Assembly: GCF_004210375.1 (NCBI RefSeq) | Contig: NC_134830.1 | Coordinates: forward strand, 44,273,094-44,337,093 | Direction: 5' to 3' | Source: Tachypleus tridentatus | Taxonomy: Eukaryota; Arthropoda; Merostomata; Xiphosura; Limulidae | DNA length: 64,000 nucleotides | Shown here: in pieces, positions 11,482-23,218 of the stretch | Numbering within the stretch: the first letter of the stretch is position 1 | Layout of the letters: each line of letters begins with the position of its first letter | Position numbers and translations under genes: made by a program | The notes under the pieces: model-generated | What the model was told of the DNA's origin: nothing | Database searches by the model: none | Seen by the model: the letters and a program-made list of their open reading frames with translations, nothing else

Positions 11482-11536
11482 CTGAAGAAGCTGTAAAGCG
11501 AAACGTTGTTTAGTTAAACAAAATTCAACATTTTTG
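11482..11536 (+). other. Hammerhead-like core motif (possible Penelope-type terminus)
   Basis: CTGAAGA and GAAAC are separated by a short GC-closing loop. An almost perfect hairpin, TTGTTTA-GT-TAAACAA, follows. This is the order core, stem II, GAAA, stem III of a minimal hammerhead ribozyme. The stem II closing pair is imperfect and stem I is weak. Penelope-like elements are known to carry such motifs. No reverse transcriptase lies next to it. Confidence 0.3.
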
Positions 11537-11842
11537 AGTTAAAATGTCGTTTATATCTAGTAATAACATGTCTCTTATACTTCAGTATGCTCTACAGAAA
11601 TTAAATAGAAGAATGTATCTAGTAGCCAAAATTACCCATTTTTAACACTTGGGTCACGTTTTATGACCGAATAATAGGATTTACAATCAATCACTTTTAT
11701 AACTCGTTCACAGTTCCAAAGTGGGAAACACAATTTCCTTCCAACAATAATGTTACGCTATGGCGGATCCGCAAATTTCGTCGTATTATACTTGTGCTAG
11801 CAGATTAAAAAGTTACTTCTGAAAAATAATATTGTATTTGTG

Positions 11843-12003
11843 TGTGTATGTGTTTTTTTTACAGCAAAGCCGTATCGGGCGATCTGATGAGTGTTGTATT
11901 TATGTTAGTTGAATAAAACGTCACCTTCATCAACTATATGATGGGCTATCTGTGCTTTGCCCACCAGGGATATCGAAGCCATTAGCGATTCTCAGGTTTT
12001 ATG
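11843..12003 (-). repeat. SINE fragments, families C and B, side by side
   Basis: 11843-11900 is the reverse of the family C tail (GTGTGTGT...TTACAGCAAAGCC). 11938-12003 is the reverse of family B (GGGCTATCTGTGCTTTGCCC, then GATATCGAAGCC). Confidence 0.6.
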
Positions 12004-12143
12004 CATTAGTACTTACATTAATAGTTTCTTTTCTATTAACTGCGAATTAGAAAAAACAAAACAAACAAATTTAAAATACAAGAACAATTGATAATCATAC
12101 AAATAAAATTTAACAAAAATCTTCGAATTTCAACTGTTGTTTA

Positions 12144-12367
12144 GAAATTACACTACAATCAGGAAAGAAACCCTTTATAAGAAGATCTAGGTTGGGTTTG
12201 AAATTACACTACAATGAGGAAAGAAACCCTTTATAAGAAGATCTAGGTTGGGTTTGAAATTACACTACAATGAGGAAAGAAACCCTTTATAAGAAGATCT
12301 AGGTTGGGTTTGAAATTACACTACAATGAGGAAAGAAACCCTTTATAAGAAGATCTAGGTTGGGGTG
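12144..12367. repeat. 56-bp tandem repeat, four copies
   Basis: The unit begins GAAATTACACTACAATGAGG and ends GATCTAGGTTGGGTTT. Four copies are almost identical (one base differs in copy 1), so the expansion is recent. The unit codes for nothing obvious. Confidence 0.97.
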
Positions 12368-12436
12368 ATTATTTCGTCTAAAGCCAAAATGTTTACATTT
12401 TTTTTCTAACAAGAATTTATTTTTCGAGTATCATCA

Positions 12437-12676
12437 GTCTGTCCAGCGCAGATAGTCTACCTGCACTAGCCGTCCTTAATTTTGAAGTGGTAGACTATAG
12501 GAAAGGCAGCTAGTCAATACCATCTACCGTCACCTTTTTAGCTATTCTTTGCCAAAGGTCGTCGGATTGACTGTAAACCTCACGGTTCAAATGGCAAACA
12601 TGTTTGACACCGTGTTTCGTTCAATGGTGACGCAGGCTATAAGTCGAGCTGCCTAACCACTAGTCCATGTCACACC
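12437..12676 (-). repeat. SINE family A, strongly diverged
   Basis: Module order is preserved on the minus strand: a degenerate tRNA head, CATGTTTG-type middle, GGATTGACTGTAA, GGCAGCTAGTCAATACCA, and CTATAGGAAAGGCAGC. Confidence 0.75.
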
Positions 12677-12757
12677 TTTTCTTAATGAGTCAATTATTTG
12701 ATACAATATAGAAAAATAAATATTTATATATTTTGATTTTTGTTTTCTGTAAATTAA

Positions 12758-13004
12758 TTGGTTGTTTCGCACTTTCGCACAAAGCATAACAAGGAATAAC
12801 TGTCCCCAGTTTCGAACTGAAATAAAGCAGTTAGTCAGCTTTTCTGACCGTCAATTCTTGAGCTACTTAAATCGAATAGTGAGATTTGATCGTCACTCTT
12901 ATAACGCGCTCTCGGCTTCAAAGTCCGAGGGCGATTCTTTGCATGTGTATGGCAAGGTGATATCGTGTCCATAGTCTGCAACGCTAATTGTTAGGCCTCC
13001 CCAA
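12758..13004 (-). repeat. SINE family A, old degenerate copy
   Basis: Weak but ordered similarity: TTTCGCACAAAGC, AGCAGTTAGTCAG, TCAATTCTTGAGCTACT, CGAATAGTGAGATTTGATCG. A 70-codon open frame here is a by-product. Confidence 0.6.
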
Positions 13005-14547
13005 AATGGTGAATTTAAAATGCCTTTTAGTTTATAATTCGCTTTATCTTAGTTCAAAGAAAGAAAAATGGGTAAACAAATTGGATGTTTGTTTTATTAA
13101 TATTACTACCCAAACTACTTACAGTAGTTAATCAGTATAATTTCCATCATAATAAAGCTACAACGTGTAGAATTTATTATTCAACGTTCAGATACTTCTC
13201 TACACCATTAAATAAGTTATATTAGATATATCTACGAAAATCTCGTTTTTTGATTTTGTTTTTATTGTTAATTGTACACACAACTCAACGTTGTGAAATT
13301 TTTCTCGTCAGTTGTTAAAAAGAAAATAAACACTTAGATTGTAAACAGATGATAGAAGGACTGTTAAACTGAGCATCGTATTTCCTGTTGTAACAGTTTT
13401 TTGATGTTACACAGTATTTATATACACAAAAACTGCAAAAACGTTTCGCTGTGATACAATAAGTCTGACACTTATTTTCACTTTTTATATCAGAAAACTT
13501 GTTTCTCCTTCAATTTAATCGATATTTGTAGAGGATCTTAAGTGCAGTTACTCTGAAAGAAAACCTTTAATACACAAGCAAACCGTACAAAAACATTGTA
13601 AAATTCATAAAATAGTCAGAGGGCGTTAAAGACTTTTATGTTTCTTTGTCTTATATATTGTCACTTAGTTTAAATATACATTTCAATTTCTAGATCTATT
13701 TTTTTATATAGCAGTGTAAATTTATAAAGTATGTTATAATTAAACTTTGAACTCTCTTTAAACGCTCTCATGCACCAGTTCACATTCTGTCGAGTGCAAT
13801 AAACACTCATCAACTGATATATCATTAGTAAAGATTTAGTGTATGAATTTTCTTATTAATTGTCAAGTTACAAGGAACGTTCTGTAAAGTTCTGATTAAC
13901 TGAAAATAGTGAACGAACAGAAACGTGCATTTTAATGGATCTCATGACAATATAATGGAAGAAATGTAGCAACTTTCAAAGTGCTAATTTTTAAGAGCTT
14001 AATAAAAACAATTTTAGAATTTTTCTCTCTCATCTTTCGCCGATCGTTCTGTTTGGAATTTTACGAGAAATGGTTCAAAGTACTTGTGACAGATAGAGAG
14101 AAAAGATAAAAGTCTGACAAAATTATAATATTTTGGAAGTTTGGAAATCGCACAGTTGTTTTTCATTTCCTTAAACGTTTTTCTTCATGTCCCGAATTTC
14201 AAGTATCTGATTTTAACGGAAACAGTAATTTCGATCTTGCAAGTTATACTTCCAAGTGAACGAAGTCCGGTGTGCAAAATACTGTTTGGAAAACTGGAAG
14301 ATAACGTTTTATAGCAAAAAAAGTTGACACTAAAACTATATGTCACCAACTGAAACTCGAGTGTGCAACATGAAAAAAATAACGGGAGTTTTTAAATATT
14401 AGACTGGTTTAGAATCTAGACTGTAAAAGCTATGTTGATTAAAAGTACAAGGTTTTACAATTAACACATCTATCTTATAATAACCTTCTACATTAGTTCT
14501 ATTTTTCTTAGGCTGGTAATTGTAATATCCGCATACTTATATATATA
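13005..14547. other. AT-rich sequence, no gene seen
   Basis: No open frame above 60 codons except one that runs into the transposon end at 14550. No repeats recognised. Confidence 0.5.
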
Positions 14548-14549
14548 TA

Positions 14550-15968
14550 CACTACTGGTCAAAATCTTAAAGCCAATGAACATAAAGAAAAAATATGCAT
14601 TTTGCGTAGTTAGACTCAACCACTTATTTGAGTAGAACTTCGAAAGATGAAAATAAGAAAGGGGAAAATAAAATAAAAAACTTTTTAGCATTTAATAGGG
14701 AAAATGTAAAGACTATGAAATTAGCCTAAATACTAGTTGGTCAAAAGTTTAAGACCATAGGCTGGCTGGAATGTTATTTTAAGTGGTAAAGATGGCTTTA
14801 CGGAGATCGTGCACTGTTTGGGATTGACGTCCATTGCCATCCACCCACAAACATTTTCGACGGGGTTCAGTTCAAGCGAACACGCTGGATGGTCCAAAAG
14901 AATCACACTATTCGCCATGAACAAGTCCTTTGTCTTGCGGGCATTGTGGATTGCAGCGTTGTCCTGCTGAAAGATCCAGTCATTTCAACACAAGCGAGGG
15001 CCTTCAGTCAATAATGATGCTCTCTCCAACATGCCAATGTAGCCAGCTACTGTTTGACGTCCCTGTATAACCTGAAGCTCCATTGTTCATTGAAAAGAGA
15101 AAGCTCCCCAGATCATGATGGAACCTCCTCCATTGTGTCATGTAGAAAATGTCTCCGGTGGGATACCCTTATCGTACCAGTAAAGTTGGAAGCCATCTGG
15201 ACCATCCAGGTTAATTTTTTTTCATCAGAGAACAAAAACCTTTGTCCACTTTTCTTCGTCCCATGTTTGGTGTTTCTCAGCAAAGTTTAATCGAGCTGTT
15301 TCGTGGTGTGGAAGGAGACGTGGCCTTTAAAAACGTTTACGGTTTTCTAAAGCCTTTCTCCCGTAGATGCCGTTTTATTGTTCTTGAGCTGAATTCTGCG
15401 TCCGTAAGGGCCTTAATCTGATTCGACGATCACCTGGTGTCTTGCCGGACAACTCGTCGAATCCTCCTGCTCAACGCCAGCGAAATTTTCTTGGACCGAC
15501 CACTTGAAATTTTCGTTCGGTATCCCTTAGAGTCTTTTAAAACATTTGCAACAGCAGTTTTACTACGCCCAATCCACCAGCGATGGCACATTGAGAGAGA
15601 CCTTGTTTTGCAGCTCGACAATTCTACCAAGTTCAAACTCTGTCAACATTTTAGCCTTTGCCATGTTTTTTACCCAATGTAACACAGAAGACGTCAGTGG
15701 GAGATGTTGACAACGCTAATGCTTGAACACAAATGACTAAATTTCGTTACGTTTTTACCGATTAACGCTTCTTTTCAGTATGATCTTAAACTTTTAACCG
15801 GCTAGTATTTAGGCTAATTTCTTAGTGTTCACATTTTCCCTACTAAATGCAAAAAAAAGTGTTTTTTTCATCTTTCAAAGCTCTACTCAAATAAGTGGTT
15901 GAGTTCAACAACGCAAAATGCATATTTTTTCTTTATGTTCATTGGCCTTAAGATTTTGGCCAACAGTG
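14550..15968 (-). mobile_element. Tc1-like transposon, copy 2
   Basis: The element is about 1419 bp, bounded by CACTACTGGTCAAAATCTTA at the left and its inverse at the right, with TA on both sides. It belongs to the same family as 3417-4856. Relative to that copy it lacks about 130 bp just inside the left arm (transposase C-terminus) but keeps the central segment that copy 1 has lost. Confidence 0.95.
14757..15664 (-). pseudogene. Tc1-like transposase, frameshifted
   Basis: The start ATG lies at 15664 and the DNA-binding part is interrupted by a one-base loss near 15612. The centre (about 15110-15300) reads FAEKHQTWDEEKWTKV, then a stop, then DEKK, placing the first catalytic Asp. Further on come MIWGAF and the QQDN region. 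LELNPVENV is intact at about 14860-14900. Several stops and shifts make it inactive. Confidence 0.85.
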
Positions 15969-15970
15969 TA

Positions 15971-16164
15971 TGTACATATGTGAGGGTGTAATTTATTTAA
16001 TTCATGAAGCATAAGGAATTAGGATCTCTTACATTACGTCTATGAATCCTCCTTTCTACTAGTTTATTTAAATATTATATTTAATTACCTTTAATTAAAT
16101 ATTATACAACTGTAGTACTTTGTGTCCATTCCGTTCAAACGGTAACATACACATAGTACTTTAA
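15971..16164. repeat. Copy of the segment beside Tc1 copy 1
   Basis: It matches 4859-5020, with an extra TTTAATTACCTTTAATTAAA-like insertion of about 25 bp near 16080. Confidence 0.85.
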
Positions 16165-16214
16165 ATAATTCCATTGTAATTTTCTGTTAATTATGTTTTC
16201 CCACACCAGCAGTA

Positions 16215-16320
16215 CAGAAGTATATCTGACGACTAACAATGCTAGCGATAAGGTTTCGATACCCGTGGTGAGTAAAGCACAAATAGCTCATTGCGTAGCT
16301 TTATTAACTTTAAACGAACA
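16215..16320 (+). repeat. SINE family B, diverged
   Basis: GTTTCGATACCCGTGGTGAG is followed by GCACAAATAGCTCATTGCGT and AGCTTTATTAAC. Confidence 0.7.
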
Positions 16321-16715
16321 TACAAAACCAATCTTCGTGTCGAATAAGTATTTCTACACACATTTCTGAAACTAACTTATCTTGACTTTTTGTTGCATCC
16401 TGAACAATGAGATCGAGTGTTTAATATTAATGCCATTTATATACAGTATTGTTGTATCACACTCTAAAACTTATAATAATCTCAACAATAGAAAAAAAAT
16501 GGACACATCACTGTAAACCCTGATTTCATTTATCCAGTATTTTGCAACTTACTTTATTACTTGGGTTCGTGTGAGACAACTAAATCTTTGCATTTTACGT
16601 ATGACCTGTATAAGACCACTTAAGATCTCTTTAAACTTAGTGTATTAGTTTAATGAATAAATATAAATTAGAACACTCCAACGCTAAGACTATTGATGTG
16701 AATGACATGATATTA
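16321..16715. other. AT-rich spacer
   Basis: No feature seen. Confidence 0.5.
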
Positions 16716-16822
16716 TCTGTTTGTCTGTTTAGTTTTGTTTTTGAATCTCGCACAAAGCTACACGAGGGCTATCTGCGCTAGCAGTCCCTAATTTAGCAGT
16801 GTAAGACTAGAGAGAAGACATG
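16716..16822 (-). repeat. SINE family A, 3' part
   Basis: The tail, the GCGCAGATAGCCCTCGTG module and CTTACACTGCTAAATTAGGG are present. It stops within CTCTAGTC and passes into tandem-like sequence. Confidence 0.85.
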
Positions 16823-16824
16823 AT

Positions 16825-17500
16825 GTCATGCAGAGCACTTCAAAACTTAGCACGTTAGTGTATCTGATAAAATATCATTTAGTTCTCTTCAAAGTTTAAC
16901 ATATTAATGTGAGCGACGTGTTAATTCTTAAGGCACTTCAACTTAGTATGTTAATGTTACTGGTATTATTTCATTTAGTACACTTTAAAGTTTAACATAT
17001 TAATGGCAGGTATGATATTATAAAGATTACTTTAAAGCTTAGCATGTTAGATTGAACGGTGTATTGTCAGATAATGCAGTGGATCTCAACTTGAGGGACG
17101 CAGGAAGGTGTAGGAGCTATTTCAAATACACAATACTGTTCAGGTACTCAGTATTCAGAGATTCAATGAATGAAGAAAGACCTCAGTAGTCTGTGGAGCT
17201 GAAATCGTTTAGCTTATCAAGACTGCTTTAATAACTTAAAACTTACTTCAAACCTTAGCCTATCAACGACTGGCGTAATACCATAAAGGTTACTTCAGTC
17301 ACACTCTATTAACGACTGGTATATTAACTTAAAGGTGACTTAAAACCTCAGCCTATCAATGACTAGTGTAATATCATAAATGTCACTTCAAAACCTAGCC
17401 TATCAACGACTAGCATAATACCGTAAAGTTTACTTCAAACTCTATCAACGGCTGGTATAATACCATTAAAGTTACTTCATAGCTCAGCCTATTATTATTG
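16825..17500. repeat. Degenerate tandem repeat region, about 60-bp units
   Basis: From 16825 to 17060 a unit with CACTTCAAAACTTAGCACGTTAGTGT recurs about four times. From about 17205 to 17500 a related unit, CCTATCAACGACTAGTGTAATACC plus ATAAAGGTTACTTCAAA, recurs six times. Both carry a TACTTCAAA...TTAGC segment, suggesting one old array. Confidence 0.8.
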
Positions 17501-18580
17501 TGCTATGTCCTAAATCAGCTTTACCACAATAGGCGATGATGTAATACTCTTCGTCCTATTTTTCATTTTAGTTGATAATGTAGTCAGACTATTGAACTAC
17601 ATTATTGTTAAATAGTTTTGTCACTCAGTATATCTGATTATACTTTAGTCTGAATGTGAACCACCATTTTAACAACATAAGAATAAGTAGTGGTAATGTA
17701 TAATAAAATATGCTAAATAACAAAATGAATGAAGATACCACTTACAGATTATTATAAAACTAATAATAACTTCTGATGATTAAAGCACTCTACCTACGTA
17801 GATGTGTGTGTGTTTTCTTATAACAAAGCTACATCGGGATATCTGCTGAGTCCACTGAGGGAAATCGAACCAGAAATATCAATACATATAGAGTGGCTCA
17901 GAAATAGAGTTACATTTGCATTTGTTGAATCTATTGAATTGCGGTTATCTAGAGGCGCATTCGAAATGTCTCTTCGGTCACCAGATTGTACCACAAAGAC
18001 TTTTTTTTTTTTTCTGGGTAGTACTCAAGTGCAAGAAAACCGCGAGGAATGTTGACGAAATGAAAGGATTTACACGAGAATTTACATAATTTAATGGAAA
18101 AATAGACAGACGTATGTCGGAAACTACAGGATTGTAGCAGACTCCAGGATAACGTGAATAGTGACGGATTTAAGCTTGAACACTTGCGGGATTAACTTTC
18201 CCATAATTCCATGTCATGTGTAAAGTGTCGTTAAATACATTATCAATTTTCAGTTGCATATTTAATTATGGGCAACCCTGTACATGTATATATATATAAT
18301 TATCACAAAAGAGTTCTTTATTAAATTTGAGTTCAGGTAACATGTAAAATCAATTAATTAATTAAGGATATGGAGTTTGGTGGTTACACCCTAAACGTAT
18401 TCACTCATACTGGTCTTCACTGTTCACAGTTATGGAGAGATAGTTAGTTGAAGATCCTGAAGTAGAAATAAAACCACCCTAAAATAAGTAAAGAAAAAGT
18501 AGATACATTAAAAATTACTAATCAACAATATGGATCGGTATCGGATGTTTGAACTCATGTCCAAGTAAATCGTAGTAAAA
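17501..18580. other. AT-rich sequence with a SINE fragment
   Basis: An 83-codon open frame at 17804-18055 begins in SINE C sequence and has no recognisable domain. Poly-T at about 18000. No gene supported. Confidence 0.5.
17800..17876 (-). repeat. SINE family C, 3' part
   Basis: Reverse of TATAAGAAAACACACACAC, then CAAAGCTACATCGGG and a GGACTCAGCAGATATCCC-like module with a B box remnant. Confidence 0.75.
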
Positions 18581-18581
18581 G

Positions 18582-19340
18582 TTAGCCTTGGTCTATAAAG
18601 GTCAGTTTACAGTCAAAGATAAGCCCCAAGAACTTTGCCTCAGGGACCACGGGAAGCACAACTTTCAACGACACGGAGATCAGGATCAGTATTAATATCC
18701 CGGTGCATACAAACAGTTTTAGCGAGAAAAAAGTTAAACCGTTTGCTGCGCCCCAATTCGGTAAATGATTGAGGGCAGGCAGTAGCTGTCGTGTGATAAA
18801 CCTCATGTTCGACGACTGACACAAAATGTGGAAGTTGTGAGCATAGGGCATGTTTGCAACAGTAGGAGGAAGTTGTACAATGATGGCATTAATCTTTATA
18901 CTGAAAAGTGTGACACTCAAGACACACCCCTGATTCCAAGTTCCTGTAGAAAAGAACGGGAAAGTGTCGAACCCACATGAACTTAGAATCGCCTGTCCAT
19001 TCAAACATCTTTAATAAAAATGGGCAAATGGCCACACAATCAATATGAGTGGAAGTCTCGCAAAATACCATACCTTCTCAAGGTTAAAGAATACTGACAC
19101 AATATGTTGCCACTTGGGAAAGGTTTCTCTGATCAGCGTTTCAAGTCAAATCAGGTTGTTCACAGTGAAGTGCTATTGTTGGAACCCACACTGGGTGAGC
19201 GAGAAGAGTTTGTTTGATTCAAGGAACCAAACAAGACGAGCACTAACCATCTTCTCTAAGGTTTAACAGAGTCAGTTTGATAAAGCAATTGGACAGTAGT
19301 TTGAGGGAATCTTAGAATCATTCCCAGGCTTAGAGAAAGG
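18582..19340 (-). pseudogene. Reverse transcriptase part of ORF2
   Basis: Motifs appear in order: PSNYCPIAL near 19295, LEKMVSARLVWFLES, QCGFQQ, a VVSVFFDLEKA-like block (here VSVFFNLEKV), a G-V-QG-VLSVTLF-IKIN block near 18920, then PYAHN where active enzymes have a YVDD-type box, and AKFLGLIFDCKLTF near 18600. The catalytic Asp-Asp pair is replaced by His-Asn. Breaks: stops and frame changes between 19004 and 19300. Confidence 0.88.
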
Positions 19341-19345
19341 TAGGA

Positions 19346-19543
19346 AAATAGTCTGGCGCCATCATACTCATACAACCTGACATTTCTGTAGTAAGAAAAA
19401 TATCCAAAGATGACTGTATCGGGAGGTTTTAGAATTATTTCTTGTAACAAAAGACACACAGGAAGACAAGAATCAATCACTGCCTTGATATCATCTAAAT
19501 TAGAACAGAGACCTTGTCAGTTCCACTGTATCAATGTGACCAT
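19346..19543 (-). pseudogene. N-terminal AP-endonuclease fragment of ORF2
   Basis: The frame opens with an ATG at 19543, giving MVTLIQWN, then a stop where Cys or Trp would stand. DDIKAVIDSCLPVCLLLQE follows, the LQE(T) block of LINE endonucleases, then a PPDTV-F--FS-YRN stretch. It is then cut and joined directly to the RT region, so most of the endonuclease is missing. Confidence 0.8.
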
Positions 19544-19683
19544 TTTTATCTACTTGGAGGGGAATTAGACAGAGAGCTCTTTTATTTTCGACCACGTCTC
19601 TTCTCTTCTCTCCATGGATCCTGCCCTGGATCGAGTGAACAGAAGAAGATTTCAGCGACTAAGGGTGTGAATGAATAATTCAT

Positions 19684-20830
19684 TTACATAGATCTGTATG
19701 TAATTGTTCTGCATCTCGAGGCCGAAGAAGAAGATGGACCCGAGAAAACACTCGAACCTGGAACCAGAGGAAGTGAATACGGGAATCTGCTGGAAGGAAT
19801 GGTGAGGACAGAGATGGGTGTTGACTCATCAACTTTCTTACCCATTGAGGCCAAGAGACTTTTCACATGATTTGAAAACGACTCTTTTGGAGGCACAGAG
19901 ACATCTGTCTGCATTTCCACTGTAGCAGTACAATGGAGTGAACATCATACATCTGAGATGGAGTGATGGACAGTAACTTTCGAGCCTAGGGGAAAGAAAT
20001 GCCGTGAGTCGTTTTCAAACGCTGTAGCTCTTTCTCCTCCGCCCACCTAGGACATGAACGAAAGTAAGATGGGTGAGAGCTACTAAAATTAACACAATGA
20101 GGGTCAATTTCACACTCGAAGACTTCTTGGTCCTTGCCACCGCAACGAGAACACGTCAAGGAACCACGACATGATGTGTTTGAGTGACCAAATCTTGACA
20201 TTGGAAACATCTGAGAGGGTTCGGAATATATGGCCATACTTTGCAGTTTAGATAACTTGCCTTGATGGTAGCAGATGGGAATAGTGATGTAAACATCAAA
20301 ATTAGGATATTAGTCGGTATCATAATTCCATCTTTGCGAGTAGAGGCATGCCTCACTGCAGCAACACGTTAAGTGGAGAAATCAGCAAGAATCTCTAACT
20401 CGGGGATGTTCTTCAAATCCCTCTCAACAATAACACTAAGTGACGAGTTCAAAATGGCATGGGAAGTAACCTCAATGGGTATATCCCCAGTGGTCTTCGA
20501 ATGCAAGAGGAGTTCACTGTGTTTAGTAGTGGTTGTCTCCACCAAGATCTCACATGAATGTAGCTTTGTGACTGACTTAGGAGAGCCAGCAAGCTTCTAT
20601 AGTTCCTTCTGAATTACAAAAGGGAGAGATTTGCCCTAAAGATTTGTCTGATAAAGAATGTAATATCAGAAAATGAGGTACAGATGTTGAAGAAGTTGAA
20701 GATTGGTGTTCAGAATCTTCAAGATGTGGTTGTTTACCAATGGTCTGTTGTTTCACTACTTTATTTAGATTTTGATTAGCAGGATTCATAATAAAGAAAA
20801 AATGCTTCGATACCCCTGACCCCAACCACC
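19684..20830 (-). pseudogene. Gag-like ORF1 with CCHC knuckles
   Basis: NPLRCFQCQ and a following FGHSNTSCRG block form a CX2CX4HX4C-type knuckle. A second, CSRCGGKDQEVFEC, and a third-like region with HPSYFRSCPRW follow, then EEKELQRLKTTHGISFPEA. This is characteristic of Jockey gag. At least two frame changes (near 20200 and 19980) break it. Confidence 0.88.
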
Positions 20831-21400
20831 ATGGAACACTACGAGAGGATGTACTACATTGCCAAACAAGGACATTGCATCAACACCAGGATTTCGTGAG
20901 CACTATACCTAAACACAAACAATGTCCACAAACCCATTGAGGACGTCCAACACTGGTACTCAATTGTCCCTAGCCCAAGTGGATTTGTCGATTTACCCTG
21001 GGGGGCCACCCCAAGGCCTCCCGTCTACAGGAATTCAAAGCCAAAGTGGTGTGTTAGGATTGGACCTTTCAACTAGCAGGATCCTCTCCTCCCATTTACA
21101 GGTCGCCACCCACGTCAAACTCGTGGGTGGATGTTCAGGTCCCAGAGGAGGTAAACTAAAACTACAGAATCTTCCCTGGGAGGTCCCCTCACCACGAAGA
21201 GGAATCCACACAGAGAGGCCCAACTTTTATACCGAAATTAAACCTTCAAGAAAATATAGAAAATGACGAATGTCAAATTGCTTCTGGGAAATATATAATT
21301 CTTACCACCCCTAAAATTGAGAGAGCCACCTACTACTAAAACAACGTCTTTGCTTCCAGAGCTCGTTCGAAACTTACATCATCCTCGTTCTTTCCATTAT

Positions 21401-22000
21401 AAAATATTTAAAACAATGAGAAGTCTAAAATAAATAGTTAAAACACCACAATAATCAGAATCATATTTAATTACAGACGTTTGTGAATTGCTTTTAATTA
21501 CACCATGAGTGTTAATACCTCAAAATGTTAATTCATGATATCCTTTAAAAAACATTGATTAACAAGCATTTTTTGTACATGACCAAAAATGTAATCGGTT
21601 ACAATATGATTGATCGTAATTAGTGTAGTATACAAATATTTTGTTATAATAATAATTAGTTGTTTGTATATCCTGAAAATGAACGTGCACTTCATTTTAA
21701 TGCTTGTAAATATTTTATTAGACATTTTTTACAACAACTCATTAAAAGCTTAAAGTTTTTGAAAAAGATCTAACATTAGGTAATAAAAGAACATTATAAT
21801 TTTATGTAGTGTTTATATTAATCATGTTAAAGTTTGTCCTAACTATACTAAAGCAGAAAAACGTGGACGATATACAATGTTAATTTATTAAATTTATATC
21901 TTTTATCGAATATAGGCCATACTTAATAATGGCTTAACATATATTAGGCTTAAGACATGGACTTGTACATTTCGGTGTCCGCGATTAGAATACTTTTGAG
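21401..22000. other. AT-rich spacer
   Basis: No feature seen. Confidence 0.5.
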
Positions 22001-22278
22001 GGGCCTGGCATGGCCAAGCGCGTAAGGCGTGCGACTCGTAATCCGAGGGTCACGGGTTCGCGCCCGCGTCGCGCTAATCATACTCGCCCTCCCAGCCGTG
22101 GGAGGTATAATGTGACGGTCAATCCCACTATTCGTTGGTAAAAGAATAGCCCAAGAGTTGGCGGTGGGTGGTGATGACTAGCTGCCTTCCCTCTAGTCTT
22201 ACATTGCTAAATTAGGGACGGCTAGCACAGATAGCCCTCGAGTAGCTTTGTGCGAAATTCCAAAACAAACAAACAAAC
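22001..22278 (+). repeat. SINE family A, full-length with target duplication
   Basis: Complete copy of the GC-rich sub-type (GGGTTCGCGCCCGCGTCGCG at the B box). GAATACTTTTG occurs just before and just after, an 11-bp target duplication. Confidence 0.97.
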
Positions 22279-23218
22279 GAATACTTTTGTTTTATATTAG
22301 TAATATTGCATTTAAAGTATTGTTGCAACAAAAATACTAATTTTACTGCATGTTTTACTGATCTGTTGGTGCTTAATAATATTATTAAGGAAAATCAAAA
22401 TAAAGAAAAATTTAAATACAAGTATAAACACAGTATCTTTAAAATAATAATAATAATCAAATAAAAACGTTATGCATCTGAAACTAATTTCATTAATGAG
22501 AACATGGAGAAGTTGATATTATTATTTATTTTTTATGATAACTGAAAAAGGACAAGTTCGTAATCTGTGGTTCCAGACTCGAGAATTTTAAGGTTTTAGT
22601 AGTATGTGATGGTTGTTATTTTTTGCCATGCGACTGGATGCAAGACTCAGATGGGTTGGTTAGTTTATATCAACTGTTAGCTGAAACTCCCATATGCTCG
22701 TGTGCACGTACTTGAAGGTTACGTAGTTTTACTAATATAAATAGCTTTACAGCTACCACAAGAGTACTTATATGCAATCCACGAGGCATAGAAATGGTGA
22801 GAGCTGTTCATTTTACATGTTGACTTAAATACTAAACATAACTTAGTTTGTGGATAACATATTTTGATTATTTTTGCAATTTAAGTTTAAAACATGAAGG
22901 AGTGATAAGAAGTGTATGCCTTGTTTTATAGACTCTTTGTCGTTAAACATGTTATTATAAGAAAGTGTAATAAATTAAGAAAATGGTCTTTATTTTGTAA
23001 TAGGTTACACATCTTGAAAGTGTCTTAGTGACGATAAAAGTATTCAGAACAAATATTATACGTTGAATATAAAAGACTTCGAATAGTATCTGGTATGAAA
23101 TTGTAGAAACATGTTTATAAGACAGTAGATGTTTTCTCACGATAAAGAGATGAGATAAAGGTATTGTTTATTTTATTTACTTGGACCTATAACAAAGTTA
23201 TTTCCTTTCATCTCTCAG
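22279..23218. other. AT-rich sequence
   Basis: No gene recognised. A pyrimidine tract ending TCATCTCTCAG at 23218 introduces the candidate exon listed next. Confidence 0.5.

Larger units (their letters stand above)
18582..21400 (-). mobile_element. Jockey-clade non-LTR retrotransposon, deleted and decayed
   Basis: Reading on the minus strand: a GC-rich leader (about 21400-20900), a gag-like ORF1 with CCHC zinc knuckles (about 20830-19684), the first part of an ORF2 endonuclease (from 19543), then after an internal deletion a reverse transcriptase (about 19340-18582). The order and motifs are those of Jockey-type LINEs. Frameshifts and stops occur throughout and the 3' end is not recognisable. 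Confidence 0.9.

Noticed and set aside
12144..12367. Possible CRISPR-like array
   Set aside because: The units are joined head to tail with no unique spacers, and the genome is eukaryotic. It is a simple tandem repeat.
18889..19266. Short open frames on both strands at 18889-19266
   Set aside because: They are out-of-frame readings of the decayed reverse transcriptase.
20922..21266. 114-codon plus-strand frame, GC-rich and Pro/Ser-rich
   Set aside because: It is antisense to the leader of the Jockey-type LINE; GC-rich DNA lacks stops. No motif.
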